A stretch of DNA of 64,000 bases, taken from the NCBI GenBank assembly GCA_016704275.1, contig JADJAK010000002.1, forward strand, positions 62,001 to 126,000. The letters are read 5' to 3'. Below, piece by piece: positions 35,977 to 43,170 of the stretch. The stretch comes from Gemmatimonadota bacterium (GTDB lineage: Bacteria; Gemmatimonadota; Gemmatimonadetes; Gemmatimonadales; GWC2-71-9). The position numbers and the translations under genes are program-made. The notes below the pieces were generated by a model, which made no database searches, had not been told where the DNA came from, and saw only the letters and a list, made by a program, of their open reading frames with translations. Position 1 is the first letter of the stretch. Every line of letters begins with the position of its first letter.

Positions 35977-37006
35977 GGAGTATCTCCGTCAGCTGATCGA
36001 GTCGCTCGACGCGCTCACGGTGCCGGGCGGCGCACGCCTCACCGTGGTCTACAACAAGCCGATTCGCGACGGGCAGGATGCCATCGAACAACGGGTGCGC
36101 GGCTGGTCCAAACGCCACGCCTGCGACGTCTTCTTCAACAACGGCGACCCGACGATCAGTGGCGGGCGCAACTTCCAGCTCAACGTCTGCAAGACGCCCT
36201 TGCTCTGTTTCGTCGATGACGACGTCACGGTGCACGGCGACCTCTTCCCGACGCTCGAAGCGGCCCTCCGCACGGTGCCCGCGGGCATCGTCGGTGCGCG
36301 CTCCTACGTGGAAGGAAGCGACGTGCTGTTCAAACCGCGCGACGAGACGCCGCACGTGATTGCGCCGGAGTTCCGCTACATGTCCGTGCAGGGAATGCTC
36401 GCGGCCGGTTACACCAACCTCTTCCGCGATGTTGGCGGCTTCAACCATCGCCGACGCTTTTGGGGCGAGTGGACCGAGCTCAATCTGCGGATGTGGCGAC
36501 ACGGCTTCCCGACCGGCTACGTCATGGACGGTGGCTACCTGCGGCACTGGGAGAAGGCGCCGGAATCCCCGACGCGCAACATGGAAGGCCGCGCGCGCCA
36601 TGTGCTCTGGGGGCTGATCTGCACCGCGATGGAGTACGACGCGGTCGATATCTCATCGGCGACCGCCTCCTTCTGGCAACTCGTCGAGGAGCGCTATCTC
36701 CCCTACTCATTCGGTGAGACGCTGACGAACGGCGAACTCCTCCGCGCCACGCTCGAACTGCTGCCGGAACTCTCCGCCTCGATGCCGGCGATCATGGCCC
36801 AACGCCTGGACTCGGCGTCGCATCCGTTCGACTTCAAGCCCTTCCACCCGATCGATGCGGCGGACGTGCAACGGGTCCTCCCGTCGGCGAAGAAGAAGAT
36901 CCTCCCCTACCGCGAGGCGGTGTGGGCCCGGCCCTCCGCAACGCGACGGCTGTTGTCAGGGCTCTGGCGGAAAGTGCGGGGAGGGCGGAAGACGCCGCGC
37001 GGCTGA
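35927..37006 (+). CDS. GT-A fold glycosyltransferase (GT2-like)
   Basis: 359-aa protein starting MLHPRWTITALTIPGREEYLRQLIESL, a GT2-type nucleotide-sugar entry. The metal-binding motif is LLCFVDDDVTVHGDLFP (DDD). Then GARSYVEG, MLAAGYTNLFRDVGGFNHRRRFWGEWTELNLRMW with the acceptor/catalytic acidic residues, and a C-terminal helical part. No membrane helices, so it works in the cytosol. Donor and acceptor unknown. It overlaps the HAD phosphatase gene by 50 bases; a GGAGGG site precedes ATG 35927. The closest functional idea from context is transfer to phosphoglycerate followed by dephosphorylation, but other glycosylation roles are equally possible. Confidence 0.75.
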   Translation: MLHPRWTITALTIPGREEYLRQLIESLDALTVPGGARLTVVYNKPIRDGQDAIEQRVRGWSKRHACDVFFNNGDPTISGGRNFQLNVCKTPLLCFVDDDVTVHGDLFPTLEAALRTVPAGIVGARSYVEGSDVLFKPRDETPHVIAPEFRYMSVQGMLAAGYTNLFRDVGGFNHRRRFWGEWTELNLRMWRHGFPTGYVMDGGYLRHWEKAPESPTRNMEGRARHVLWGLICTAMEYDAVDISSATASFWQLVEERYLPYSFGETLTNGELLRATLELLPELSASMPAIMAQRLDSASHPFDFKPFHPIDAADVQRVLPSAKKKILPYREAVWARPSATRRLLSGLWRKVRGGRKTPRG

Positions 37007-37086
37007 ACTTTTCGTGCCATTGATGCAACGTGAAACTCGAGGCCGCCGGAGTCCGTTTCGGAAGGGTCCCCGGCCCTGGACCACCG

Positions 37087-38571
37087 ATGCCCGCCCGACC
37101 CAGTCGTCTCCGCCGCCGCCTCGCTTTCCTCCTCGCCCCCGCCGCCGTGGCCACGCTCGGCTGGGTCGGGTGGGACCGCGTCACCTACGATCCTGCCCCC
37201 TTCCTCGCTGACCTGCAGGCGCTCGAGGACTCGACCGCGGCCGGCTATGCCAACTTCGAATGGCAGATGGCCCGGGGTGTGGTCGATCCGGTCGCACTGC
37301 ATCGCAACAGCGAGATCGCGATCCGCGACGCCCGCTCGCGACGCACGGCGCGCGCGGCCCTGATCGATTTCGCGGCGGCCTTCAAGGACGGTCACTATCA
37401 GGTCAGCCGCCCGACGCCATCGGCGGTGCGCTGGGTGGAGCGGGTGGTCACCGGACGCCGCGGCGAGCCGCCGCTGGTCACCGCCACGGCCGCTGCGGGC
37501 TGTGCCGCGCTCGGCTACCGCGACGATCGCTCCGCCTCCCGGCTCACCTCGGCCGACAACTACCAACCGATCGGCACGACGGACGCCGCCTTCGCCACCG
37601 GCACGATCGGCGAGGGCGCGGATCGCCTCGGCGTGCTGAGGATCGATGCCTTTGGAGTGGATCGCTTCGGCACCATCTGCGAAGGAGTCTGGCCGGCGGC
37701 GACCAGGGGCGACGCCGGTCCCCGGTGCGAGGAGCGCTGCCAGGATCGCCTCTGGCTCGCGACCTCCGACTCGCTGCTGGCCGAGTTGACGCGCAGCATT
37801 CTCCGGCTCAAGGAGGCGGGCGCGACGGCACTCGTCGTGGACCTGAGCGGCAATGGTGGCGGCAACGACTGGGTCACGCCGGCCGCTCGCCTCTTTACGG
37901 CGAAGCCGCTACTCGGCCATCGCGCGGGGCTCGTGCGACATAGGCACCACGTCGCCCCGCTCGAGGCGGAGATTGCCGAATTGCAGGCCGCTGCGGCGAC
38001 GACGACCGACACCGCGTGGCACCGAGTGGTGGAGGGTGGTCTCGTGCGTGCGCGCGCCCAGCTCACGGCCGTCCGCACCCCGTGCGACCGGCGACCGCTC
38101 TGGCTCCGACCGCCGCTGCCGAACGCCTGCACGCAGCTGGCCACCGAGGGGTACACCACCGGCTTCGTCGAGTACCTGCCAGCCACTGCGCGCGAGATGC
38201 CAGGCGCGGCGAGCCTCTTCCATCCACTCGCCTTTCGCTATGAGGAGGGCGTGTGGCAGGGGCCACTCGTGCTGCTCGTGGATGGCGGCACCGCGTCGGC
38301 AAGCGAAGAGTTCGTGGTGGCACTGCGGGATGCGGGCGCGGCGCGCGTGGTCGGCGAACGCACGTATGGCGCGGGGTGCGGCTACACCAACGGCGGCATC
38401 GGCTTCACCTTGCCCCACAGCGGACTCAAGGTGAAGATGCCGGATTGTGCGCGGATTCGATTCGATGGAACGAACGAGGTGAGTGGTGTGACGCCCGACA
38501 TGACCGTCGCGGCGGGCGTCGACCTGGCGGGGCTGGTGTCCGCGATCAGGGGCGCTTTGCGAACACCATAG
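37087..38571 (+). CDS. S41-family (tail-specific/C-terminal processing) peptidase, secreted
   Basis: 494-aa protein with a basic N-terminus and membrane segment (RRRLAFLLAPAAVATLGWVGW), so it is anchored in or exported across the inner membrane. The C-terminal half is the S41 fold: ALVVDLSGNGGGNDWVTPAARLF, then LVLLVDGGTASASEEFVVAL with the catalytic Ser in TASASEE, and VVGERTYGAGCGYTNGG. The usual PDZ domain is not obvious; the middle region contains pairs of cysteines (CEERCQ, TPCDRR) that may form disulfides. ATG 37087 is chosen over GTG 37030. The role is probably degradation of envelope proteins. Its end overlaps the convergent lipocalin-like gene by 26 bases. Confidence 0.8.
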   Translation: MPARPSRLRRRLAFLLAPAAVATLGWVGWDRVTYDPAPFLADLQALEDSTAAGYANFEWQMARGVVDPVALHRNSEIAIRDARSRRTARAALIDFAAAFKDGHYQVSRPTPSAVRWVERVVTGRRGEPPLVTATAAAGCAALGYRDDRSASRLTSADNYQPIGTTDAAFATGTIGEGADRLGVLRIDAFGVDRFGTICEGVWPAATRGDAGPRCEERCQDRLWLATSDSLLAELTRSILRLKEAGATALVVDLSGNGGGNDWVTPAARLFTAKPLLGHRAGLVRHRHHVAPLEAEIAELQAAAATTTDTAWHRVVEGGLVRARAQLTAVRTPCDRRPLWLRPPLPNACTQLATEGYTTGFVEYLPATAREMPGAASLFHPLAFRYEEGVWQGPLVLLVDGGTASASEEFVVALRDAGAARVVGERTYGAGCGYTNGGIGFTLPHSGLKVKMPDCARIRFDGTNEVSGVTPDMTVAAGVDLAGLVSAIRGALRTP

Positions 38572-39041
38572 TGGCCTTGGCCACTTCCTCGCCATCGGCG
38601 GAGAGGGTGCGGGCAACCGAGAGCGTTGCCCCGTCCGCGCCCTTGGTGAGGCGGTCGACCTGGATGATCGCCATCTCCTGGATCTCGGAGGTGATCGTCA
38701 CGACCATCGTGGCTCCTTCCCAGCTGATCGCGTAGTTCGCCTCGCGAGTCGTCCCATCAGGCTGGGGCGCCTTGTTGAGCCACTGCTTGCCGTCCATCCC
38801 GACGGTGACCTTCGAGCTCAGCGCCGCACTGCCCGCCTCGTACGTCGTCTCGCGGCCCCAGACCAGCGTGTCGCCACGCTGCGCGATCGTCCAGACGACC
38901 GCCGACGGGAGGGCACTTCCCTCGGACTCCGGAACGCGCCGCATCCATCGTCCAGGTGCCGACGAAGCTCGGCTTGGCGGCCTGCGCCGACACGGGGGCC
39001 GCGAACGCGATCAGCGCCACCGCAACCAAGAGGCGGCGCAT
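38546..39041 (-). CDS. secreted lipocalin-like protein (one frame change)
   Basis: N-terminal signal peptide MRRLLVAVALIAFAAPVSAQA, then FVGTWTMDAARS, the classic start of lipocalin-like beta-barrels. The frame breaks near 38925-38935; the other frame continues VPESEGSALPSAVVWTIAQRGDTLVWGRETTY ... VVTITSEIQEMAIIQVDRL ... GEEVAKATMVFAKRP. The corrected protein has ~164 residues. The regular pattern of beta strands and the G-x-W at the start fit family members secreted by soil bacteria, with unknown ligands. Its ATG overlaps the sigma-factor stop (TGATG), so it is probably translated from the sigma operon. Confidence 0.65.
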
Positions 39042-39934
39042 CAGACCACCAGATCCTTGAGCTTCTCGCCCGTCTCCCCTTCGCGGAGCCGAATCAGCGC
39101 CCGATCACGCAGCTGACGGATCCGCTCGCGGGTCACACCCATCATCCGACCGATTTCCTCAAGCGTGCGCGGCTGGCCGTCGTCGAGCCCGAAGTAGAGG
39201 CGCAACACCTTGGCATCGCGCGGCGGCAACGAGTCGAGCGCGGCCTCGATGTCGGCGCTCTGCGAGCTCGCCATCGTGTGCGCGTCGGTCCCTTCCTGCT
39301 CGGCGAGCGCGAAGCGCTCCATCCGCTCGTTGCCATCGCCATCCCGCGTCGGATGGTCGAGCCGCACCGCTTCGGTGTTGAGCGACGACAACGACCGCAC
39401 CGCTTCCTCGGTCAGGCCAGTGGCGCGGGCCAGCTCTTCCGTCGTCGGCATCCGACCCAGCTTCTCCTTGAGGAGCGTGGTCGTCTTGCCGAGACGCGAG
39501 AGGTCGGCGGTGCGGTTGAGGGGGACGCGCACCGGGCGGCCGTGCCGGGCGATCGCCGCCTGCACGGCCTGGCGGATCCACCACACGGCGTAGGAGATGA
39601 ACTTGACGCCGCGATCCGGGTCGAACTTCCGGGCAGCCGTCATCAGGCCGAGGTTGCCCTCGCCAATCAGGTCGACGAGCGGGACACCCCGGTTCTGGAA
39701 CTTCTTGGCCACCGACACCACGAAGCGGACGTTGTGGCGGGCGAGCCGCTCCTGAGCCAGGACGTCGCCCTTGAAGGCGCGCCGGGCCAGTTCCATCTCT
39801 TCCTCGCGGTTCAGCAGGGGGACTCGGGAGATCTCGTCGAGGTACAGGTCGAGGCTCTCGCGCCCTTCATCCACCGCCCGGGCAATCTGCGCCGGGCGGA
39901 GGGACCGCCGCTTCCCGCGGGTACGAATCGTCAC
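39041..39934 (-). CDS. sigma-70 family RNA polymerase sigma factor (RpoD/group 2-like)
   Basis: 297-aa sigma factor with regions 1.2 (SLDLYLDEISRVPLLNREEEMELARRA), 2 (RHNVRFVVSVAKKFQNRGVPLVDLIGEGNLGLMTAARKFDPDRGVKFISYAVWWIRQAV), 3 (GRPVRVPLN...ARATGLTEEAV) and 4.2 (RTLEEIGRMMGVTRERIRQLRDRALIRLR). The 2.4 helix (WWIRQAV) predicts recognition of a TATAAT-like -10. It lacks region 1.1, so it is either a short primary sigma or a group 2 paralogue such as RpoS/HrdB types. It has a dedicated upstream region with several dyads. A ribosome binding site (AGGAG) lies nine bases before the ATG. Downstream it couples to a secreted protein gene. Confidence 0.9.
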   Translation of the reverse strand: MTIRTRGKRRSLRPAQIARAVDEGRESLDLYLDEISRVPLLNREEEMELARRAFKGDVLAQERLARHNVRFVVSVAKKFQNRGVPLVDLIGEGNLGLMTAARKFDPDRGVKFISYAVWWIRQAVQAAIARHGRPVRVPLNRTADLSRLGKTTTLLKEKLGRMPTTEELARATGLTEEAVRSLSSLNTEAVRLDHPTRDGDGNERMERFALAEQEGTDAHTMASSQSADIEAALDSLPPRDAKVLRLYFGLDDGQPRTLEEIGRMMGVTRERIRQLRDRALIRLREGETGEKLKDLVV

Positions 39935-40019
39935 GTCGAACTCCTATCAGCTGCCTTCCGGTCGGCCAGCCCATATGGTGGAGCGGCCCGGAGAGGCGAA
40001 AGCATCAATAAACCGCAGA

Positions 40020-40048
40020 AATCTAACGGCCGTAAGCGTTTTACGCAA
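40020..40048 (-). promoter_or_regulatory. candidate sigma-factor gene promoter
   Basis: On the minus strand TTGCGT (40043-40048) is followed by a 17-base spacer and TAGATT (40020-40025), about 86 bases before the ATG at 39934. This is the best -35/-10 pair in the 307-base gap (39935-40241), which is clearly more AT-rich than its surroundings and has no ORF. Confidence 0.5.
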
Positions 40049-40089
40049 TTATCGTTGCAAGATCTTGTGAAACATGGGCTTGGAACGCG

Positions 40090-40152
40090 GTTTCAGACGT
40101 GAAACGGTGCCCTATCGCTCTTTGTGTTGAACCACCGAATGGACCATTCGGT
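40090..40152. promoter_or_regulatory. two dyads upstream of the sigma-factor promoter
   Basis: GTTTCA-GACG-TGAAAC (40090-40105) has 6-bp arms; ACCGAATGG-A-CCATTCGGT (40134-40152) has 9-bp arms with one central base. A further GTGAAAC half-site lies near 40066. These are 45-130 bases upstream of the candidate promoter. They fit operator sites of dimeric regulators, but the longer one could also be an RNA hairpin behind pntB. Confidence 0.4.
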
Positions 40153-40171
40153 TCCCGACCGGTATGACGAA

Positions 40172-40206
40172 GCCCCGGACGCCTTGTAGTAGGAGACGCC
40201 CGGGGC
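40172..40206 (-). terminator. hairpin downstream of pntB
   Basis: GCCCCGG (40172-40178) and CCGGGGC (40200-40206) form a 7-bp stem with a 21-base loop, 36 bases after the pntB stop on the minus strand. Short downstream pyrimidines but no real T-run. Confidence 0.4.
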
Positions 40207-40241
40207 CCCGAAAATGTTACATCTCGCCAACTTAGCCCACC

Positions 40242-41627
40242 CTACAGCGCCTTGATCTCGGCCACCAACTTGGTGAGGGAGGCCTTGGCGTCCCCGAAGA
40301 GCATCGCGGTCTTCGGGTCGTAGAAGAGCTCGTTCTCGATCCCGGCAAAGCCGGCGTTCATGCTCCGCTTCAGCACCAGGATGCTGCGAGCCTTGTCGGC
40401 GTTGAGAATCGGCATCCCGAAGATCGGCGACCCCGGGTCGCTCCGGGCAGCCGGGTTGACCACGTCGTTGGCGCCCACGACGATGGCCACGTCGCACTGC
40501 TCGAACTGGTCGTTGATCTCGTCCATGTCGTACAGGCGGTCGTAGGGGACGTTCGCCTCGGCGAGGATCACATTCATGTGGCCCGGCATCCGCCCCGCCA
40601 CCGGGTGGATGGCGTACTTCACCTCGCCACCCTTCTTCTCGATCAGCTCGCCCAGCTCGCGGACCACGTGCTGTGCCTGCGCCACCGCGAGGCCGTACCC
40701 CGGAATGATGATCACCGAGGAGGCGTACGCGAGCTGCACCGCGACGTCTTCGGCCGTCGTGCTGCGGACGGTCAGGCCGGCCGTACCGGCGGCGTTCGAT
40801 GCCACCGCCCCGCCGAACGCCCCGAAGAGCACGTTGGAGAGGGAGCGGTTCATTGCCTTCGACATCAGGATCGAGAGCAGCAGGCCGCTGGCGCCATTGA
40901 GCGCGCCGCAGATGATCAGCACGTTGTTGCCGATCGCGAAGCCGGTCGCGGAGGCCGCGAGGCCGGCGTAGCTGTTCAGCAGCGAGACGACCACCGGCAT
41001 GTCGGCGCCACCAATCGGGAGCACCATCAGGATGCCGAGGGCAAAGGAGAGCCCGAGCATCACCCAGAACGCGACGGCGTTGGTCGGATCGTAGATCAGC
41101 CAGCCAAAGAGTCCGAAGGTCCCGGCGAGCATCGCGAGGTTGATGAAGTTCTGGAACGGCCAGACGATGGGCCGGCCAGGCAGCACTTCTTGCAGCTTGC
41201 CCCACGCCATCACCGAGCCGGTGACGGTGAGGGCGCCGAAGAGCGTCTCGAAGCCGAGGGCGGCCATCGTGCCCGACGAGACACTGTGCCCGAAGTCGAG
41301 GACGATCCACTCGTTGATGCCGACCAGCGTCGCCGCGAGCGCGCCGAAGCCGTGCGAGATGGCAACCACCTGCGGCATCGCGGTCATCTGGACCTTGGTG
41401 CCGAGCGGAACGCCGATCACCGTGCCGATGATCAGGCCGGCGACGATCCACTCGTAGGTGACGATCTCCTGCACGAAGACAGTGCCGAGGACGGCGAGCA
41501 GCATGCCGATCGCGGCCTGGTTCATCCCGGCGCGCGCGCGGTCCGGGTGCGCCAGCGAGCGCAACCCGAGAATGAAGAAGACCGAGGCGGCGAGGTAGGT
41601 GGCCTGCGTGAAGAGTTCGCGCATCAC
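40242..41627 (-). CDS. pntB: NAD(P) transhydrogenase subunit beta
   Basis: 461-aa subunit of the proton-translocating transhydrogenase. About nine membrane helices occupy the first ~270 residues (LFTQATYLAASVFFILGLRSLAHPD at the start), followed by the NADP(H)-binding domain III: IIPGYGLAVAQAQHVVRELGELIEKKGGEVKYAIHPVAGRMPGHMNVILAEANVPYD, DEINDQF, VVGANDVVNPAA, GMPILNADKARSILVLKRSMNAGFAGIENELF. It couples hydride transfer from NADH to NADP+ to proton flow and supplies NADPH. It overlaps the alpha C-terminal subunit by four bases and ends a three-gene operon. Confidence 0.95.
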   Translation of the reverse strand: MMRELFTQATYLAASVFFILGLRSLAHPDRARAGMNQAAIGMLLAVLGTVFVQEIVTYEWIVAGLIIGTVIGVPLGTKVQMTAMPQVVAISHGFGALAATLVGINEWIVLDFGHSVSSGTMAALGFETLFGALTVTGSVMAWGKLQEVLPGRPIVWPFQNFINLAMLAGTFGLFGWLIYDPTNAVAFWVMLGLSFALGILMVLPIGGADMPVVVSLLNSYAGLAASATGFAIGNNVLIICGALNGASGLLLSILMSKAMNRSLSNVLFGAFGGAVASNAAGTAGLTVRSTTAEDVAVQLAYASSVIIIPGYGLAVAQAQHVVRELGELIEKKGGEVKYAIHPVAGRMPGHMNVILAEANVPYDRLYDMDEINDQFEQCDVAIVVGANDVVNPAARSDPGSPIFGMPILNADKARSILVLKRSMNAGFAGIENELFYDPKTAMLFGDAKASLTKLVAEIKAL

Positions 41628-41926
41628 TTGCCCCCTTCGGGCTTGTCGGCGCGCTTGAACATCTTCAGCATCCGGTCGGTGATGATGAAGCCGCCCACGA
41701 CATTGATCATGGCGCAGGCGACGGCGATGCAGCCGAGGATGTTGCTGATCCGGTGGTCGCCGGAGCCGGCCGCGACCAGCGAGCCGACCAGCGAGATGCC
41801 GGAGATCGCGTTCGTGGCGGACATCAGCGGTGTGTGCAGCAGGGGCGGGACGCGGCTGATCACCTGGTACCCGACGAAGCCGGCCAGCACGAAGACGTAG
41901 AGCTGGATGACGGTGGTGGCGTTCAT
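41624..41926 (-). CDS. NAD(P) transhydrogenase subunit alpha, membrane part
   Basis: 100-aa subunit (PntAB/alpha-2) with three membrane helices: TTVIQLYVFVLAGFVGYQVISRVPPLLHTPLMSATNAISGI is the universal start, then ILGCIAVACAMINVVGGFIITDRMLKMF. It forms domain II with PntB. A separate gene for this part is typical of three-subunit transhydrogenases as in Rhodospirillum. ATG 41926 was chosen because the conserved helix begins there. It lies between the other two subunits, 13 bases after pntAA and overlapping pntB. Confidence 0.9.
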   Translation of the reverse strand: MNATTVIQLYVFVLAGFVGYQVISRVPPLLHTPLMSATNAISGISLVGSLVAAGSGDHRISNILGCIAVACAMINVVGGFIITDRMLKMFKRADKPEGGK

Positions 41927-41939
41927 TCGAGGCCTCGCA

Positions 41940-43034
41940 TCAGCGGAGGGAGCCATCGTGCACGAGGCACATGGCACCGGTGATCTCGTCGGTCACGTCG
42001 AGCACCACCTCGCCGTCCTTGCGCAGGTGCTCGATGAGAGTCTGCACGTTGCGCGCGAACATCTGCGACGCATGCAGCGGAAGCGTGCTCGGGAGGTTGA
42101 GCGGACCGAGGATGGTGACGCCGCCGTGCACGACGGTCTCGCCCGGCACCGTCAGCTCGCAATTGCCGCCGGTCTCGGCGGAGACGTCGACGATCACCGA
42201 ACCCGGCTTCATGCTCTCGACCATGACCCGAGTGATGAGGCGTGGCGCAGGACGGCCCGGAATCGCGGCCGTCGAGATGACGAGATCCGAGACCGTGACG
42301 GCCCCACCGACGGCCTCGAGCACCTTCTGCTGCTGCTCGTCCGCCAGTTCCTTGGCGTAGCCACCCTTGGTCTCCGCATCACCAGCCACCGCCTCCGGGG
42401 CCAGGAACTTCGCGCCCAGCGACAGCACCTGCTCTGCGGCGGCGGCACGCACGTCGAATCCCGTCACGACCGCGCCGAGACGGCGCGCCGTGGCGATCGC
42501 CTGCAAGCCCGCCACACCGGCGCCGAGCACCAGGACCTTCGCCGGCGTCAGCGAGCCAGCGGCGGTGGTGAGCATGGGCAGGAAGCGGGCGGAGGCCGAC
42601 GCGCCGAGCAGCACGGCCTTGTAGCCAGCGACCGTCGCCTGCGACGACAGAATGTCCATCGACTGCGCCCGGGTGATGCGGGGGACCCGCTCCAGGGCGA
42701 GAAGGTTCACCTTGCGTTCGGCGCAGGCCGTGAGGCTGGCCTGGGCCGCCTGCCCCACCAGGGCCACGAGGGTTGCGCCGGGTCGGCAGTCCGCGATCGC
42801 GGCTGGCTCTGGGACCTGCACCGCGCAGACGAGATCGGCACCACGCGCCGTCGCGGAATCGACGCACTCAGCCCCGACCGCCACGTAGGCGGCGTCGGGG
42901 CAATAGGCGGCGTCGCCCGCCCCGCGTTCGATGACCACCGTGGCGCCGGCCTTGATCAACTTGGCCACGGCCTCGGGGGTCAGGGCCACGCGATGCTCCC
43001 GTGGCGCCACTTCCTTCAGCACTCCAATACGCAT
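41940..43034 (-). CDS. NAD(P) transhydrogenase subunit alpha, NAD-binding part
   Basis: 364-aa soluble domain I (PntAA/alpha-1). It starts MRIGVLKEVAPREHRVALTPEAVAKLIKAG, identical in style to alanine dehydrogenase/PNT proteins. NAD site: VLVLGAGVAGLQAIATARRLGAVVTGFDVR. Other motifs: RITRAQSMDILSSQATVAGYKAVL, GGYAKELADEQQ, VISTAAIPGRPAPRLIT, VIVDVSAETGGNCELT. GTCTCTACC separates a strong GGAGGAAGG site from ATG 43034. It binds NADH and hands hydride to the PntB domain. It is divergent from thrA; the 136-base gap contains the promoters of both operons, though no clear boxes. Confidence 0.95.
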   Translation of the reverse strand: MRIGVLKEVAPREHRVALTPEAVAKLIKAGATVVIERGAGDAAYCPDAAYVAVGAECVDSATARGADLVCAVQVPEPAAIADCRPGATLVALVGQAAQASLTACAERKVNLLALERVPRITRAQSMDILSSQATVAGYKAVLLGASASARFLPMLTTAAGSLTPAKVLVLGAGVAGLQAIATARRLGAVVTGFDVRAAAAEQVLSLGAKFLAPEAVAGDAETKGGYAKELADEQQQKVLEAVGGAVTVSDLVISTAAIPGRPAPRLITRVMVESMKPGSVIVDVSAETGGNCELTVPGETVVHGGVTILGPLNLPSTLPLHASQMFARNVQTLIEHLRKDGEVVLDVTDEITGAMCLVHDGSLR

Positions 43035-43170
43035 GGTAGAGACCTTCCTCCGGAGCGGGACTGCGCCTGGCGGTAGAGTGACCTGATCGTCCGGTCCGGG
43101 GGCCGCGCGCCCGGGCAAGCTACCGGAGGGTCCGTGGACTTTCAACACGAGCGAGGGCAGGATTGTTCAG

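Noticed and set aside
43035..43170. Threonine attenuator/leader peptide upstream of thrA
   Set aside because: No short frame rich in Thr/Ile codons and no terminator hairpin in the 136-base gap.
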